A stretch of DNA of 64,000 nt from assembly GCA_964523105.1 (NCBI GenBank), contig CAZFZN010000005.1:62001-126000 (forward strand). The letters run 5' to 3'. This document shows positions 16,701 to 24,254 of the stretch, in pieces (within the stretch, counting starts at the first letter, position 1; each line of letters opens with the position of its first letter). The notes under the pieces are model-generated. The model worked only from the letters and a program-made list of their open reading frames with translations, was not told where the DNA came from and did no database searches. The position numbers and the translations under genes are program-made. This stretch comes from V1-33 sp964523105. GTDB lineage: Bacteria; Verrucomicrobiota; Verrucomicrobiia; Verrucomicrobiales; V1-33.

Positions 16701-17099
16701 ACATATGAACAGGGCGGCGGCGGCGGTGCGCTCGAATTCTTCCATTACGACGCCGCGACCGGCGGCGGCCCGACGCTAATGGGCGCGCCGTATTCCGGCG
16801 GCCCGGGCATTCCGGTGATCTATCAAAACCGGCTGGAGCCGGTCGCGCCCACCCGGCTCGAACATCTCGCGGCCACGCGGCAGTTTCGTGTGTGGCTGCC
16901 GCTCACGTCCGCCGACCTCATGCACATAGACTCGGCTGCGGAACTTTACAGTCAGACCGGCGCTACGTGGCAGACTCTCCACGAACTGATTCCCGCTCCC
17001 GCCGCCGGACAGCCGTGGTCCTATACCCGCCCGATTCCATCGAACCCGCTGTCGGTGCGGCAATTCTTCCGCTTCGAGGTGCTGCGCGGATTGGAGTGA
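13737..17099 (+). CDS. Large secreted protein with lectin-like, PA14-like and PA domains
   Basis: A 1120-residue exported protein. The ATG at 13737 (or 13749) begins a signal peptide (SAIRFIAVLSFAAVL). A legume-lectin/LamG-like domain follows (about 20-240, with GLSVCMDSWDNGGADWVGFT). Next is a PA14-like segment (about 440-600, TRMAVRSDDGFKLTCG and AAGYYPFRLLWFEGGGGSSC). A second such half (RRLGVNSDDGFRLTPFG, then GVYPVRLTYEQGGGGGALE) flanks a protease-associated domain (QVAGKIALVDRSDTVPFSDQ, AIGVMVINN). The family is common in Verrucomicrobiota and probably binds glycans at the cell surface or outside the cell. No catalytic domain was seen. It is the first gene right of the putative island boundary. 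Confidence 0.8.
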   Translation: MESVMICGVLSAIRFIAVLSFAAVLTTERLQAGSYSADFSGNPSPPLSIWSSSGQSGQRLTTGGNSGGHFVLTPASANERSVVKLPDLDPGKLVSAFDFSVDCRIGGGTAFPADGMSVNFVSANDPVVLNGTGFLGPPAGGSDAPEEGTATGLSVCMDSWDNGGADWVGFTVKRNGVVIAQTGADIRHGLLTETGSLQTGPLNRSGGDTTSLLGWARLRIVLYHTGRLDVFWKNVKVINLVQTYWVPMSGHFVIGARTGASAQLHDLDNLSVLTTAPAAAVAEVTPRPARVQFSLLDPSNAVPLSSLALRINGVTAAISNAVTDGSYKRFTWISPAPLIPGATYNYSLTGDNSFNAEGSFRGPDYARIAALQAVAYDKIDTASSGVRIATYQTELVRPDTVLEAERQLRGEYGTNTADTTGAAADGTRVVPIVNFEENAATEGYFNAGTFLYENPADRLIPGIPGNRSTGNRDNYVVEATAYVSLPSGTTRMAVRSDDGFKLTCGLDARSPFAQEIARFDGGRAASDSEFDIHVDAAGYYPFRLLWFEGGGGSSCEWYVILDDGRKIPVGGHRFGTINPPVQPASVTCFARLLPSFTPPRYLDWVEPQPGSEQVPPSRGVEFTVAGSRLPPATATVDGLTAIAEPQGRFSNTFTVRPGHLTDERWFWVDPGEAHTIAVTLDGVTKSWNFRRAVYGVLPEHNATRLGSGRNPGFIWRINQTSKPNPDGNDAAEEILAGVFGPNIATPAAANDWSYNVTGTLNFSQDGFTAGSFPGDRAMPGLAAPFTNAAVEVLCYLEIPVPGFRRLGVNSDDGFRLTPFGAPRSPLRIVAPAQYAGYTPAVESLNAPIGTAPVRGPLAVTVPADASTPLGNAAQVAGKIALVDRSDTVPFSDQIRRCQNAGAIGVMVINNVAAPSIRMTGRGFPEFTIPAVMISGLTGVFLKLDPTPFVVELGRDRTGILGEFDGGRGAGTTDFTFFVPAAGVYPVRLTYEQGGGGGALEFFHYDAATGGGPTLMGAPYSGGPGIPVIYQNRLEPVAPTRLEHLAATRQFRVWLPLTSADLMHIDSAAELYSQTGATWQTLHELIPAPAAGQPWSYTRPIPSNPLSVRQFFRFEVLRGLE

Positions 17100-17210
17100 G
17101 GCCGTCGGGGGAATCCATGCACATTTTCGCAGGCGGAAGCGTGGACCAGGATAATACCACGGCTTCGCGGTCTTGACCGTACGTCGGCAAGCCACAGGGT
17201 CCCGGCACTT

Positions 17211-18872
17211 ATGAAGATGAGGCTTCTCACCATCGGCGCTGCTTTCGCGGCATTCGTTTGTTTGCATTCACCGGCAGCGGCGGAGGTGTCATTCGAGAAG
17301 GGGCTGACGCAGCATCTGGAAAAGCTGACAAAAGAGAAACAGCCGGGTATCGCCGTGCTGGTGGCGCGGGACGGAAAGATCGTGTTCCAGGGCGGTTTCG
17401 GTTTTGCGGACCTGGAAAAGAAGACGCCGGTGACAGCGGAGACGAAATTTCGCATCGGCTCTGTCAGCAAGCAGTTCACCGCCGCGGCGGTGCTGCGGCT
17501 CGCGGATGAAGGCAAACTGTCACTTGATGATAAGCTGGAGAAGTACTTCCCGGGTTTTCCGCGCGGCGGCGAGATTGCGCTGCATCAACTGCTGACGCAT
17601 ACGTCAGGCATTCACAGCTACACTGACAAGCCGGAATTCATGGGGCGCGTCACCGAACCGGTGACGCCGGAGGAACTCATCGCGTGGTTCCGCGACGACA
17701 AGCCTGACTTCGCGCCGGGCGCGGGGTTTCATTACAACAACTCGGCCTACTTTCTTGCCGGCGAAGTGGTGGCGAATGTTAGCGGCAAGCCGGTCGATGC
17801 CGCCCTGCGTGCGATGTTCTTTGATCCGCTGGGCATGAAGAACACCGGCGTCTTTGTGAATGCCTCGCCGCCGCCTGGAATCGCGCGCGGATATTCCATC
17901 ACCGGCGACAAAGCGGAGCCGGCGCTGGACTGGGATATGTCGTGGGCCGGGGGGGCGGGAGCGCTGTATTCCACCGTCGGCGACCTCTTTCTGTGGAACG
18001 AAGCCCTGCATGGCGGCAAGGTGCTCAAGCCGGAGTCCTACAAGCAGATGACCACCGCGGTGAAGTTGCCGCCCGGGGTGGATGGCATGATCTACGGCTA
18101 TGGTGTGCTCACCGCTCCGCTGTACTTTCTGCCGTGCGTGAGCCACGGCGGCGGGCTCAACGGCTGGTCGAGCGACCTCCTCTATTTCCCCGCCCAGCGC
18201 TGCACCGTCGTGGCCCTCGGCAATGCCCTGCCGCCCGTGTCAGGCTCGGAGCCGGCGTCGGTCACGCGCCGCATCGCGGAGAAATTCCTCGCTGCGGACA
18301 TCGCCAAAGTCCCTCCGCAGAAAGAAAACCCGGACGTGGACCGGACAACGTATCCCGACTTCGCCGGACGCTACGACTACAAGACCGGCGTCATGACGGT
18401 CACGGTCGAAAAGGACAAACTCTACGCCCAAATCACCGGCCAGCCGAAGTACGAAATCTTTCCCTCGGCGAAGGATGAGTTCTTCTGGAAAGTGACCGCG
18501 GCCCGGGTGGTCTTCGTGCGCGACGCGCAGGGCAAAGTCGTGGCCGCACGCCACACGCAGGGCGGCTCCACCTTCAAAGCCCCGCGCCTCACCGAAGCCG
18601 AAGTGAAGCTCACTGAAGCGGAACTCGACGCCATCCTCGGCGAGTACCAATACGGCCCCGGCGCCGTCCTGACCGTCACGCGCGACGGCGAAAGCGTGTT
18701 CGCCCAGCTCACTGGCCAGCCGAAGTTTCAAATTCACGCGAAGTCGGCGACCGAGTTCGAATGGAAAGTTGTCGAGGCCAGCGTGAAGTTCGCGAAAGAC
18801 AAGGACGGCAAGGTGACGAAGGCCACGCACACCCAGGGCGGGAACACTTTCGATGCGCCGAAGGTGAAGTAG
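17211..18872 (+). CDS. Serine hydrolase, class C beta-lactamase / DD-peptidase family
   Basis: A 553-residue exported enzyme with a signal peptide (LLTIGAAFAAFVCLHSPAAA). The active site has the SxxK motif S84-V-S-K87 (FRIGSVSKQFTAAAVL), YNN in GFHYNNSAYFLAGE, and HGG in CVSHGGGLNGW in place of KTG. The fold therefore matches the AmpC/EstB/penicillin-binding protein 4* group, which cleaves peptides or esters rather than necessarily beta-lactams. After the catalytic domain (about 30-380) come two tandem copies of a small DUF3471-like domain, each with a 'TV..D...YAQ.TGQPK..I' core. It stands alone on the plus strand. The natural substrate is unknown. Confidence 0.88.
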   Translation: MKMRLLTIGAAFAAFVCLHSPAAAEVSFEKGLTQHLEKLTKEKQPGIAVLVARDGKIVFQGGFGFADLEKKTPVTAETKFRIGSVSKQFTAAAVLRLADEGKLSLDDKLEKYFPGFPRGGEIALHQLLTHTSGIHSYTDKPEFMGRVTEPVTPEELIAWFRDDKPDFAPGAGFHYNNSAYFLAGEVVANVSGKPVDAALRAMFFDPLGMKNTGVFVNASPPPGIARGYSITGDKAEPALDWDMSWAGGAGALYSTVGDLFLWNEALHGGKVLKPESYKQMTTAVKLPPGVDGMIYGYGVLTAPLYFLPCVSHGGGLNGWSSDLLYFPAQRCTVVALGNALPPVSGSEPASVTRRIAEKFLAADIAKVPPQKENPDVDRTTYPDFAGRYDYKTGVMTVTVEKDKLYAQITGQPKYEIFPSAKDEFFWKVTAARVVFVRDAQGKVVAARHTQGGSTFKAPRLTEAEVKLTEAELDAILGEYQYGPGAVLTVTRDGESVFAQLTGQPKFQIHAKSATEFEWKVVEASVKFAKDKDGKVTKATHTQGGNTFDAPKVK

Positions 18873-18875
18873 CGA

Positions 18876-19037
18876 TCATTTGCCCGGTTTTGCCGTGCTG
18901 ATCGTGCTTACGAAGAGCAGCAGGCAGACGAGAATCGACGCGTAGAGCAGCCATTCGATCCGGTGAGTCTTCCCGAACCACGCTGCGGCAATGGCCAGTC
19001 CCCACAAACCAAAATACAGAGATGCGGGCAGCTTCAT
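18876..19037 (-). CDS. Small two-TM membrane protein, 53 residues
   Basis: Starts MKLPASLYFGLWGLAIAAAW at 19037 and has two hydrophobic helices (about 5-21 and 29-47) joined by a short polar loop (GKTHRIE), ending AKPGK. It begins 7 bases after the stop codon of the fumarase-tail remnant (TCA at 19045-19047). This suggests the gene originally lay directly downstream of the fumarase gene. No known family. The much longer open frame reaching 19373 crosses the remnant and the PIN gene and is not supported. Confidence 0.6.
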   Translation of the reverse strand: MKLPASLYFGLWGLAIAAAWFGKTHRIEWLLYASILVCLLLFVSTISTAKPGK

Positions 19038-19044
19038 GGCCGGA

Positions 19045-19118
19045 TCAGTGAGACATCGTGCATCCCGGCGCGAGGTGCCGGAAGAAGTCGTTTCCTTTGA
19101 AGTCCGCAAGGATGAGGT
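19045..19118 (-). pseudogene. Remnant of a fumarase gene 3' end
   Basis: On the minus strand this stretch reads ...LADFKGNDFFRHLAPGCTMSH-stop. The intact fumarase ends VDDKGNDFFQHVAPGCTMSH-stop. By hand alignment about 62 of 74 bases match 19928-20001, with many differences at third codon positions, so the two copies have diverged as coding sequence. Only the last 25 or so codons are present. The antitoxin/PIN pair lies exactly between this remnant and the intact gene. Confidence 0.75.
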
Positions 19119-19128
19119 GGGAGGGATG

Positions 19129-19632
19129 TCAGGGATGAATTTCCCCGGAAGCGGTGAGCACTTGATGGGCAAGGGCTCCGGAAATCCAGAAGCGGGCTTT
19201 GTGCCGAAGGACATCCAGCAGAGGGGTGACGGCGGTAACGAACCCTCGACGCCTGGCTTCGATGAGACAACCCAGCGTGCCGGTGAAAAGCAGTCCGCTG
19301 CCGGCAGCGACTTCCCGTGCGGCAAGGTCGTCAAGCAGCAAGAGTGCCCCGGGATTCTCCATCGCCAGAGCAAGGCATTCAGCCTCTCCCGGATGCACCT
19401 GCCGGGACAGGCCGCGTGTGAGGAGTTGATCCGCCGGAGCCTGATGGTGAATACACGGGAGGTGCGGTACCAGTGCGGCTTCCGGGAAAAGTCCTGACTT
19501 GGCGGTCAACTCTGCAACAACGGAGGGCGGGATGATCAGCGTACCAAACAAGCGTTCCAGAATATCCATCCGCCCGATCTCCGCGAAGTTGATGAGCGGA
19601 GTAGTGTTGGAAATGATCAGCCGGCCTGCCAT
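19129..19632 (-). CDS. PIN-domain toxin (DUF3368-type)
   Basis: A 167-residue protein beginning MAGRLIISNTTPLINFAEIG, the N-terminal PIN strand motif. It continues with GEAECLALA and LLLDDLAAREVA, which carry the acidic residues of the PIN nuclease site, then TGTLGCLIEARRRG. Length and layout match DUF3368-type PIN toxins, putative RNases of type II toxin-antitoxin systems. The first position is Asn where many PIN proteins have Asp, as is common in this subgroup. It overlaps the antitoxin gene by 16 bases, a translationally coupled order with antitoxin first. It ends 10 bases before the fumarase remnant. Confidence 0.85.
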   Translation of the reverse strand: MAGRLIISNTTPLINFAEIGRMDILERLFGTLIIPPSVVAELTAKSGLFPEAALVPHLPCIHHQAPADQLLTRGLSRQVHPGEAECLALAMENPGALLLLDDLAAREVAAGSGLLFTGTLGCLIEARRRGFVTAVTPLLDVLRHKARFWISGALAHQVLTASGEIHP

Positions 19633-19883
19633 GTTGCGAGGTTGCTGAGTTCCTGTTCAAGGTCGGCTTCTGTGAGCGGCTGGCGGACGCCGTGCTCACC
19701 GAGCCAGTGTTGAAACCCAGCCTTCTCCATGCCCGCCATGCGACAGGCTGCGGCGCCGGAGAGGATGCCGTCCGCAAACAACGACGCGGCAAGACGGCGG
19801 CGCAATTCGTCATGCAGTTCCCGGGGCGGGATGCGCACCCCGAGGAGCGATTCACCTGGCAGGGTCAGTATCACTTCTTTCAT
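19617..19883 (-). CDS. UPF0175-family antitoxin
   Basis: An 88-residue protein starting MKEVILTLPGESLLGVRIPP at 19883; an upstream ATG at 19892 would add three residues. It has the UPF0175 signature: an N-terminal beta strand, a helix with LHDELRRRLAASLFADGILS, then the HTH-like GAAACRMAGMEKAGFQHWLG. UPF0175 proteins are commonly encoded just before DUF3368 PIN toxins, as here, and act as the antitoxin and probable autoregulator. Its start lies 44 bases after the fumarase stop, so it may be read through from the fumarase promoter. Confidence 0.82.
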   Translation of the reverse strand: MKEVILTLPGESLLGVRIPPRELHDELRRRLAASLFADGILSGAAACRMAGMEKAGFQHWLGEHGVRQPLTEADLEQELSNLATWQAG

Positions 19884-19927
19884 GGGGTGCATTTTAGCGG
19901 GGGCACGGGCGAGTGCCACTGTTTTGA

Positions 19928-21568
19928 TCAATGCGACATCGTGCACCCCGGCGCGACGTGCTGGAAGAAGTCGTTCCCTTTGTCGTCCACCAGAATGAAT
20001 GCGGGGAAGTCCTCGACCTCGATCTTCCAGATGGCTTCCATGCCGAGTTCGGGAAATTCGACGACCTCCACTTTGCGGATGCTTTCTTTGGCGAGGATGG
20101 CGGCGGGACCGCCGATGCTGCCGAGGTAGAAGCCGCCGTGCTTTTTGCAGGCGTCCGTCACCGCCTGGCCGCGGTTGCCTTTGGCGATCATCACCATGCT
20201 GCCGCCGTGGCTTTGGAAGAGATCCACGTAGCCGTCCATGCGGCCGGCGGTGGTGGGGCCGAAACTGCCGCTGGGCATCCCGGCGGGCGTCTTGGCAGGG
20301 CCGGCGTAATAGACGGGGTGGGCCTTGAAGTAATCCGGCAGCGGCTGACCGGCATCGAGGCGTTCCTTGAGTTTGGCGTGCGCGATGTCGCGGGCGACGA
20401 TGATGGGGCCGCTGAGCAGCAGTCGCGTGGTGACGGAATACTGCGAAAGCTCGGCGCGGATGTCGGCCATCGGTTTGTTCAGGTCAATGCGCACCGCACC
20501 GGTGTCTTTGCGGTGCCGCAGTTCCTCGGGAATGTAGGGCAGCGGATGACGCTCCAGTTCTTCAAGGAAGACGCCGTCGCGCGTGATCTTGCCCTTCGCC
20601 TGACGGTCGGCGGAACAGGAAACGCCGATGCCGATCGGCAGCGAGGCGCCGTGGCGCGGCAGGCGGATGACACGGGTATCGAGCGCGAAGTACTTCCCGC
20701 CAAACTGCGCCCCAATGCCGCAGGTGCGCGCCGCTTCCAGCATCTGCGCTTCGAGTTCCACGTCGCGAAAAGCGCGACCCAGCGCGTTGCCGGTTGTTGG
20801 GAGATTGTCGAGATACTTCGTGCTCGCGAGTTTCACGGTTTTCATCGTGTGCTCCGCGGAGAGCCCGCCGATGACGAAGACGAGGTGATAAGGCGGGCAC
20901 GCCGCGGTGCCGAGCGTGAGCATCTTTTTCGTCAGGAAATCCACCAGCCCCTTCGGATTCAATACGGCGCGCGTTTCCTGGTAGAGGAATGACTTGTTCG
21001 CCGAGCCGCCGCCTTTAGCGATGAAGAGAAACTTGTACTCGTCGCCCTCGATGGCGTAGAGTTCGATCTGACCCGGCAGGTTGGTGCCCGTGTTCTTCTC
21101 CGTCCACATGTCGAGCGGCGCGTTCTGGGAATAGCGCAGGTTGTTCTCTGTGTAGGCGCGGTAAATGCCGTGCGCGAGCTCCTCCTCGTCGTTGCCGCCG
21201 GTCCACACCTGCTGGCCTTTCTTGCCGATGACGATGGACGTGCCCGTGTCCTGGCAGAACGGCAGCAGCCCCGCGCTGGCCACGTCCGCGTTTTTCAACA
21301 TCGTCAGCGCCACCATGCGGTCGTTCTCGCTGGCTTCCGGGTCGTCGAGAATGGCGGCGACCTGCTTGAGGTGTTTGGGACGGAGGAAGAAGTTGATGTC
21401 ATGAAACGCCTGATCCGCCAGCAGTGTCAGCGCCTGCGGCTCCACGCAGAGCATATCCTTTCCATGAAACGACTGCACGCTCACATGTTCGCCGGTGAGC
21501 CGGCGGTAAGCGGTGTCATCGGCACCGGTTTCAAAGAGTTCCTGGAAGACGAAGGGGGGCGTGGCCAT
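19928..21568 (-). CDS. fumA: Class I fumarate hydratase (iron-sulfur type)
   Basis: A 546-residue [4Fe-4S] fumarase that interconverts fumarate and malate in the TCA cycle. From the ATG at 21568 (MATPPFVFQELFETG) the three cluster cysteines fall at Cys105 (LLPFCQDTGT), Cys224 (GTAACPPYH) and Cys318 (IGVSCSADRQ), the same positions as in E. coli FumA. The alignment continues to the conserved GMEAIWKIEVEDFPAFILVD. Length equals the E. coli enzyme (548). An upstream in-frame Met at 21631 would add 21 poorly conserved residues. The end of the gene borders the antitoxin/PIN cassette, and a diverged copy of its last codons lies on the cassette's other side. Confidence 0.95.
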   Translation of the reverse strand: MATPPFVFQELFETGADDTAYRRLTGEHVSVQSFHGKDMLCVEPQALTLLADQAFHDINFFLRPKHLKQVAAILDDPEASENDRMVALTMLKNADVASAGLLPFCQDTGTSIVIGKKGQQVWTGGNDEEELAHGIYRAYTENNLRYSQNAPLDMWTEKNTGTNLPGQIELYAIEGDEYKFLFIAKGGGSANKSFLYQETRAVLNPKGLVDFLTKKMLTLGTAACPPYHLVFVIGGLSAEHTMKTVKLASTKYLDNLPTTGNALGRAFRDVELEAQMLEAARTCGIGAQFGGKYFALDTRVIRLPRHGASLPIGIGVSCSADRQAKGKITRDGVFLEELERHPLPYIPEELRHRKDTGAVRIDLNKPMADIRAELSQYSVTTRLLLSGPIIVARDIAHAKLKERLDAGQPLPDYFKAHPVYYAGPAKTPAGMPSGSFGPTTAGRMDGYVDLFQSHGGSMVMIAKGNRGQAVTDACKKHGGFYLGSIGGPAAILAKESIRKVEVVEFPELGMEAIWKIEVEDFPAFILVDDKGNDFFQHVAPGCTMSH

Positions 21569-21765
21569 GCAGGTGACATAACGGGCCGCGCCGGGTGCGC
21601 CACGGACAATTATCACGGGGCGATGCGGCATTGTGTGCTCAGTGTTTTAGTTTTGATTCCGCCGCTTTGGATGCGGCAATCAAGCTCATGCACAGACTTG
21701 AGTTTTTCGTCCTCGGCGTTGTCTGCCAACTCCTGATTTCCTGAGCTCACCGGGAGACGACCCCA

Positions 21766-22503
21766 TTGGTCAATCTGAAGCCAAACGATTCCGGTCTCGA
21801 GTGCAGCGACTTCGTTTACAAGCCGGCCCACAATTTTCTGGGAGAAGGCTGGGATGGATTTACCGGCAAGAAGTTTCCGCCCGATGTTCCGCCGGGTGTT
21901 TTCGCCACGGTGCAGCGTTCCAACCCCATCCGGGTGAAAGGCAGCCGCTACATGGTTTCCGCTTCGGGCCGTCTGGCGATCGTGAGCGTCGAGCAGCCGC
22001 AGAGGTACACGACGAAGTGGTCGGACGAAGTCCAGGAACTCGCGGCTCTGCGCACGGCTTTGAACCGCAGTGATGTCCGCGCGCTTTGCACCACGAGCGG
22101 CGGCGACGAAATCCCGTGGATGAATGCCAGTCGCCGCTTTCATGCCAAGGCCCGGATCGTTCAGTTCCCTTGGGGCCGTGCGGTGATGTTCCTCACCACC
22201 TATGCCCAGGGACCAACGAGCGAAACGCCCGTGAACAATGACATGCTAGTGCTCACGGTGCAGGGACTGACCGCCGACAGGCGTTACGCAGTGAACGGGC
22301 GGTTCGACATCCGCCATCCGCGCCTGCCGGATACCATGGATGACTGGAACGCCCCGGGCCGGCGCAGTTTTGATATCGGTGACAACAAGCAATGTTCCGC
22401 CGCCGAGGCGTGGCTGGACCGGCAACCGGACGACTCATTCCAACCAACCGTGAGACAGTATGAGGAGTTGCTTTCTGCGCTGGAGATAAAAGCACCTGAT
22501 TGA
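21766..22503 (+). CDS. Hypothetical protein, N-terminus interrupted or TTG start
   Basis: A 245-residue ORF from a TTG at 21766 (read as MVNLKPNDSGLECSDF). It has a consistent protein-like composition (FVYKPAHNFLGEGWDGF, FHAKARIVQFPWGRAV, VLTVQGLTADRRYAVNGRF). In the same frame upstream, an ATG at 21688 encodes a signal-peptide-like MHRLEFFVLGVVCQLLIS, followed by a TGA at 21742. The natural product may thus be an exported protein whose gene carries a nonsense mutation, or the TTG may be used. No family was recognised. It is divergent from fumarase. Confidence 0.55.
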   Translation: MVNLKPNDSGLECSDFVYKPAHNFLGEGWDGFTGKKFPPDVPPGVFATVQRSNPIRVKGSRYMVSASGRLAIVSVEQPQRYTTKWSDEVQELAALRTALNRSDVRALCTTSGGDEIPWMNASRRFHAKARIVQFPWGRAVMFLTTYAQGPTSETPVNNDMLVLTVQGLTADRRYAVNGRFDIRHPRLPDTMDDWNAPGRRSFDIGDNKQCSAAEAWLDRQPDDSFQPTVRQYEELLSALEIKAPD

Positions 22504-22718
22504 GACGTGCTGGGCCAAAGGAGCTCTTCGCCGGAGAACTGACTTGCCGCTGGCATTTCGCGGCTCCGCCCGTTATTCTTTGCCCATGAACGACGACATC
22601 CCGGAGATCACCATAGACGACGACGGGCATCTGTTACCGGGGATTCGTTGCGCGTGCAGAGTGCGCCCCGCCCGACATCTGCGGGGGCCGGACATGGGAT
22701 GAATTGCAGCGACGCCGG

Positions 22719-23690
22719 CTAATCCTGCAGATACTTTTCCAGAAACAGCAGACCGGTGCGGCCGGTGATTTCGAGGCTCTGCGGACTGACCTTGTCGAGC
22801 GTGTCCGCCGAAGTGTGCCAGAACTCGCGGAACGGTTCGAGCGAGATGAAGTTGAGAACCTCCATGCCGAGCCAGCCGAGCGGAACGTGGTCGTCGATCA
22901 TGGCCGCGCCCGGAGGGGCATCGCGAAAATGCCGCTGGAATCCCAGTTCGTGTGCCGCCTGAATGGCGAGGGCGGAGAGCCGCTGCGAGCCGTTGGAGGG
23001 AAACTCCACCCGCAGCGGCGTGCCGCCGATGATGTCGAACACGATGCCGTGGCGCGGTCGCTGCGCGGCCGGCAGCCGGCGCAGTTCCCTGGCATAATGG
23101 CGGCTGCCGTAGAGTCCGTCGAAGCGCGTGTCGTTGAAGCCGCGCGGCTCGGTAAATCCGGTGAGCGCCTCCTCGCCGTCGAAGAACACCAGTTCCAGCC
23201 GGGCGGCGAAGGCGGGCGCGGCAGCCGTGGCGCGCGCCACCTCCAGCAGCAGACCGGTGCTGGACCCGCCGTCGTTGGCGCCGACGAAGCGCGTGTTTTG
23301 AAACCACTTGGTGTCGTAGTGCGAGCACACCAGCGTAGTGACCGGGCGCGTCCACGTGTCCTGACCGGCGATGGTGAACCGCGCCCGGAGGTTGGACATG
23401 TTGATCGCGCCGCGCAGCAGCGTGTGGGCCGCGAAATCCTGACGCTTCATTTCCCAGCCGGCCTCCGCGAGGCGCTTTTCGATGTAGAGCCGCGAGGCTT
23501 CGATCTCCGCGCTGCCGCTGGGACGCGGCCCGAGGGCCACCAGCGCCTTCACATCGCCAAAGGCGCGGTCGCCGGAAAAATTCGTCCATGTCGTGGCCTG
23601 CACCGCAGGTTTGGCGCCGGCGGACTGGCCGCCGCTGCCCCCGCAGGCGGCAAGCAGAAAAGTGAGGACGACTGGGAGGGCGGCTTTCAT
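22719..23690 (-). CDS. M28-family metallopeptidase / glutaminyl-peptide cyclotransferase-like lipoprotein
   Basis: A 323-residue lipoprotein starting at 23690 (MKAALPVVLTFLLAACGGSG, lipobox LAAC). The M28 zinc site is readable: CSHYDTKW (His, Asp), VGANDGGSSTG (bridging Asp), FFDGEEALTG (catalytic Glu pair), VFDIIGGTP (Asp) and REFWHTSADTLD (His). LYGSRHYARELRR and PFREFWHTSADT are close to glutaminyl cyclases, so it may cyclise N-terminal Gln or be an aminopeptidase. The open frame reaching 23963 adds a Cys-rich stretch without meaning. It acts in the periplasm or outer membrane. It is divergent from the PVC dehydrogenase gene across a long spacer. Confidence 0.88.
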   Translation of the reverse strand: MKAALPVVLTFLLAACGGSGGQSAGAKPAVQATTWTNFSGDRAFGDVKALVALGPRPSGSAEIEASRLYIEKRLAEAGWEMKRQDFAAHTLLRGAINMSNLRARFTIAGQDTWTRPVTTLVCSHYDTKWFQNTRFVGANDGGSSTGLLLEVARATAAAPAFAARLELVFFDGEEALTGFTEPRGFNDTRFDGLYGSRHYARELRRLPAAQRPRHGIVFDIIGGTPLRVEFPSNGSQRLSALAIQAAHELGFQRHFRDAPPGAAMIDDHVPLGWLGMEVLNFISLEPFREFWHTSADTLDKVSPQSLEITGRTGLLFLEKYLQD

Positions 23691-24254
23691 GGGTACGGGG
23701 TGGGTCAAACTCACCGCTGGACCACAATCCGGACGGATGAAATCAGGAAATGCGACTCGCGAAACCAAACGGCCTCGCGCCCCGCTCGCGGCGCCCGTGA
23801 GCATGCCGGCGGATGTCCTTCGCCCGTTGCCATCCAGGAAGTGAGGGTGCAAACCGCACGGACAGTGCCCCGCGCAACAGCATCCATCGGGTCTGCGGAG
23901 CATTTCTTCACTGTTCGTGCCACCTTCCGGCGAAATGGTCACGATGAGAGAAGGGAGGGCCAATCCTGCGGGAATTGCTGCCGGTTGACTATCAGATTTT
24001 GCACGGACGCCGGCGGGGGCTGCCCTGACGGCCTTGCCGGGCCGGCAGTGGGGCCATCCGGCGGCATGCGCGAGGGGCGACGTGGATTCGCGGGGTTTCC
24101 TCGGTTTAAGAGCAGGAGGGATCTCAGACGGTCCGGATTTCCGGTGAGACAGTCAGCCAATCGGCCGCAAGAGAGGGACGGTGGTTGCGTAATTGCGGCG
24201 GTCTTTTCCCTGGGCAAAGCGCTCCGGGATTCCTTTACCACTCACCGCTTTATT
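23691..24254. other. Intergenic spacer between divergent genes
   Basis: This stretch separates the M28 lipoprotein and the PVC dehydrogenase genes. Open frames crossing it are shadows or N-terminal extensions without motifs. Promoters for both genes must lie here, but no clear -35/-10 pair, riboswitch or terminator was recognised. Confidence 0.4.

Noticed and set aside
22586..22702. Short plus-strand frame MNDDIPEITIDDDGHLLPG with a possible frameshifted continuation (CGGRTWDELQRRR)
   Set aside because: It looks protein-like at both ends but needs a frameshift, has no homology I recognise, and ends 16 bases before the M28 gene's stop. Possibly a small decayed gene; support too weak to annotate.
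22704..24254. Long plus-strand N-terminal extension of the PVC dehydrogenase frame
   Set aside because: It is antisense to the M28 lipoprotein, has no motif, and the signal peptide at 24255 marks the true start.
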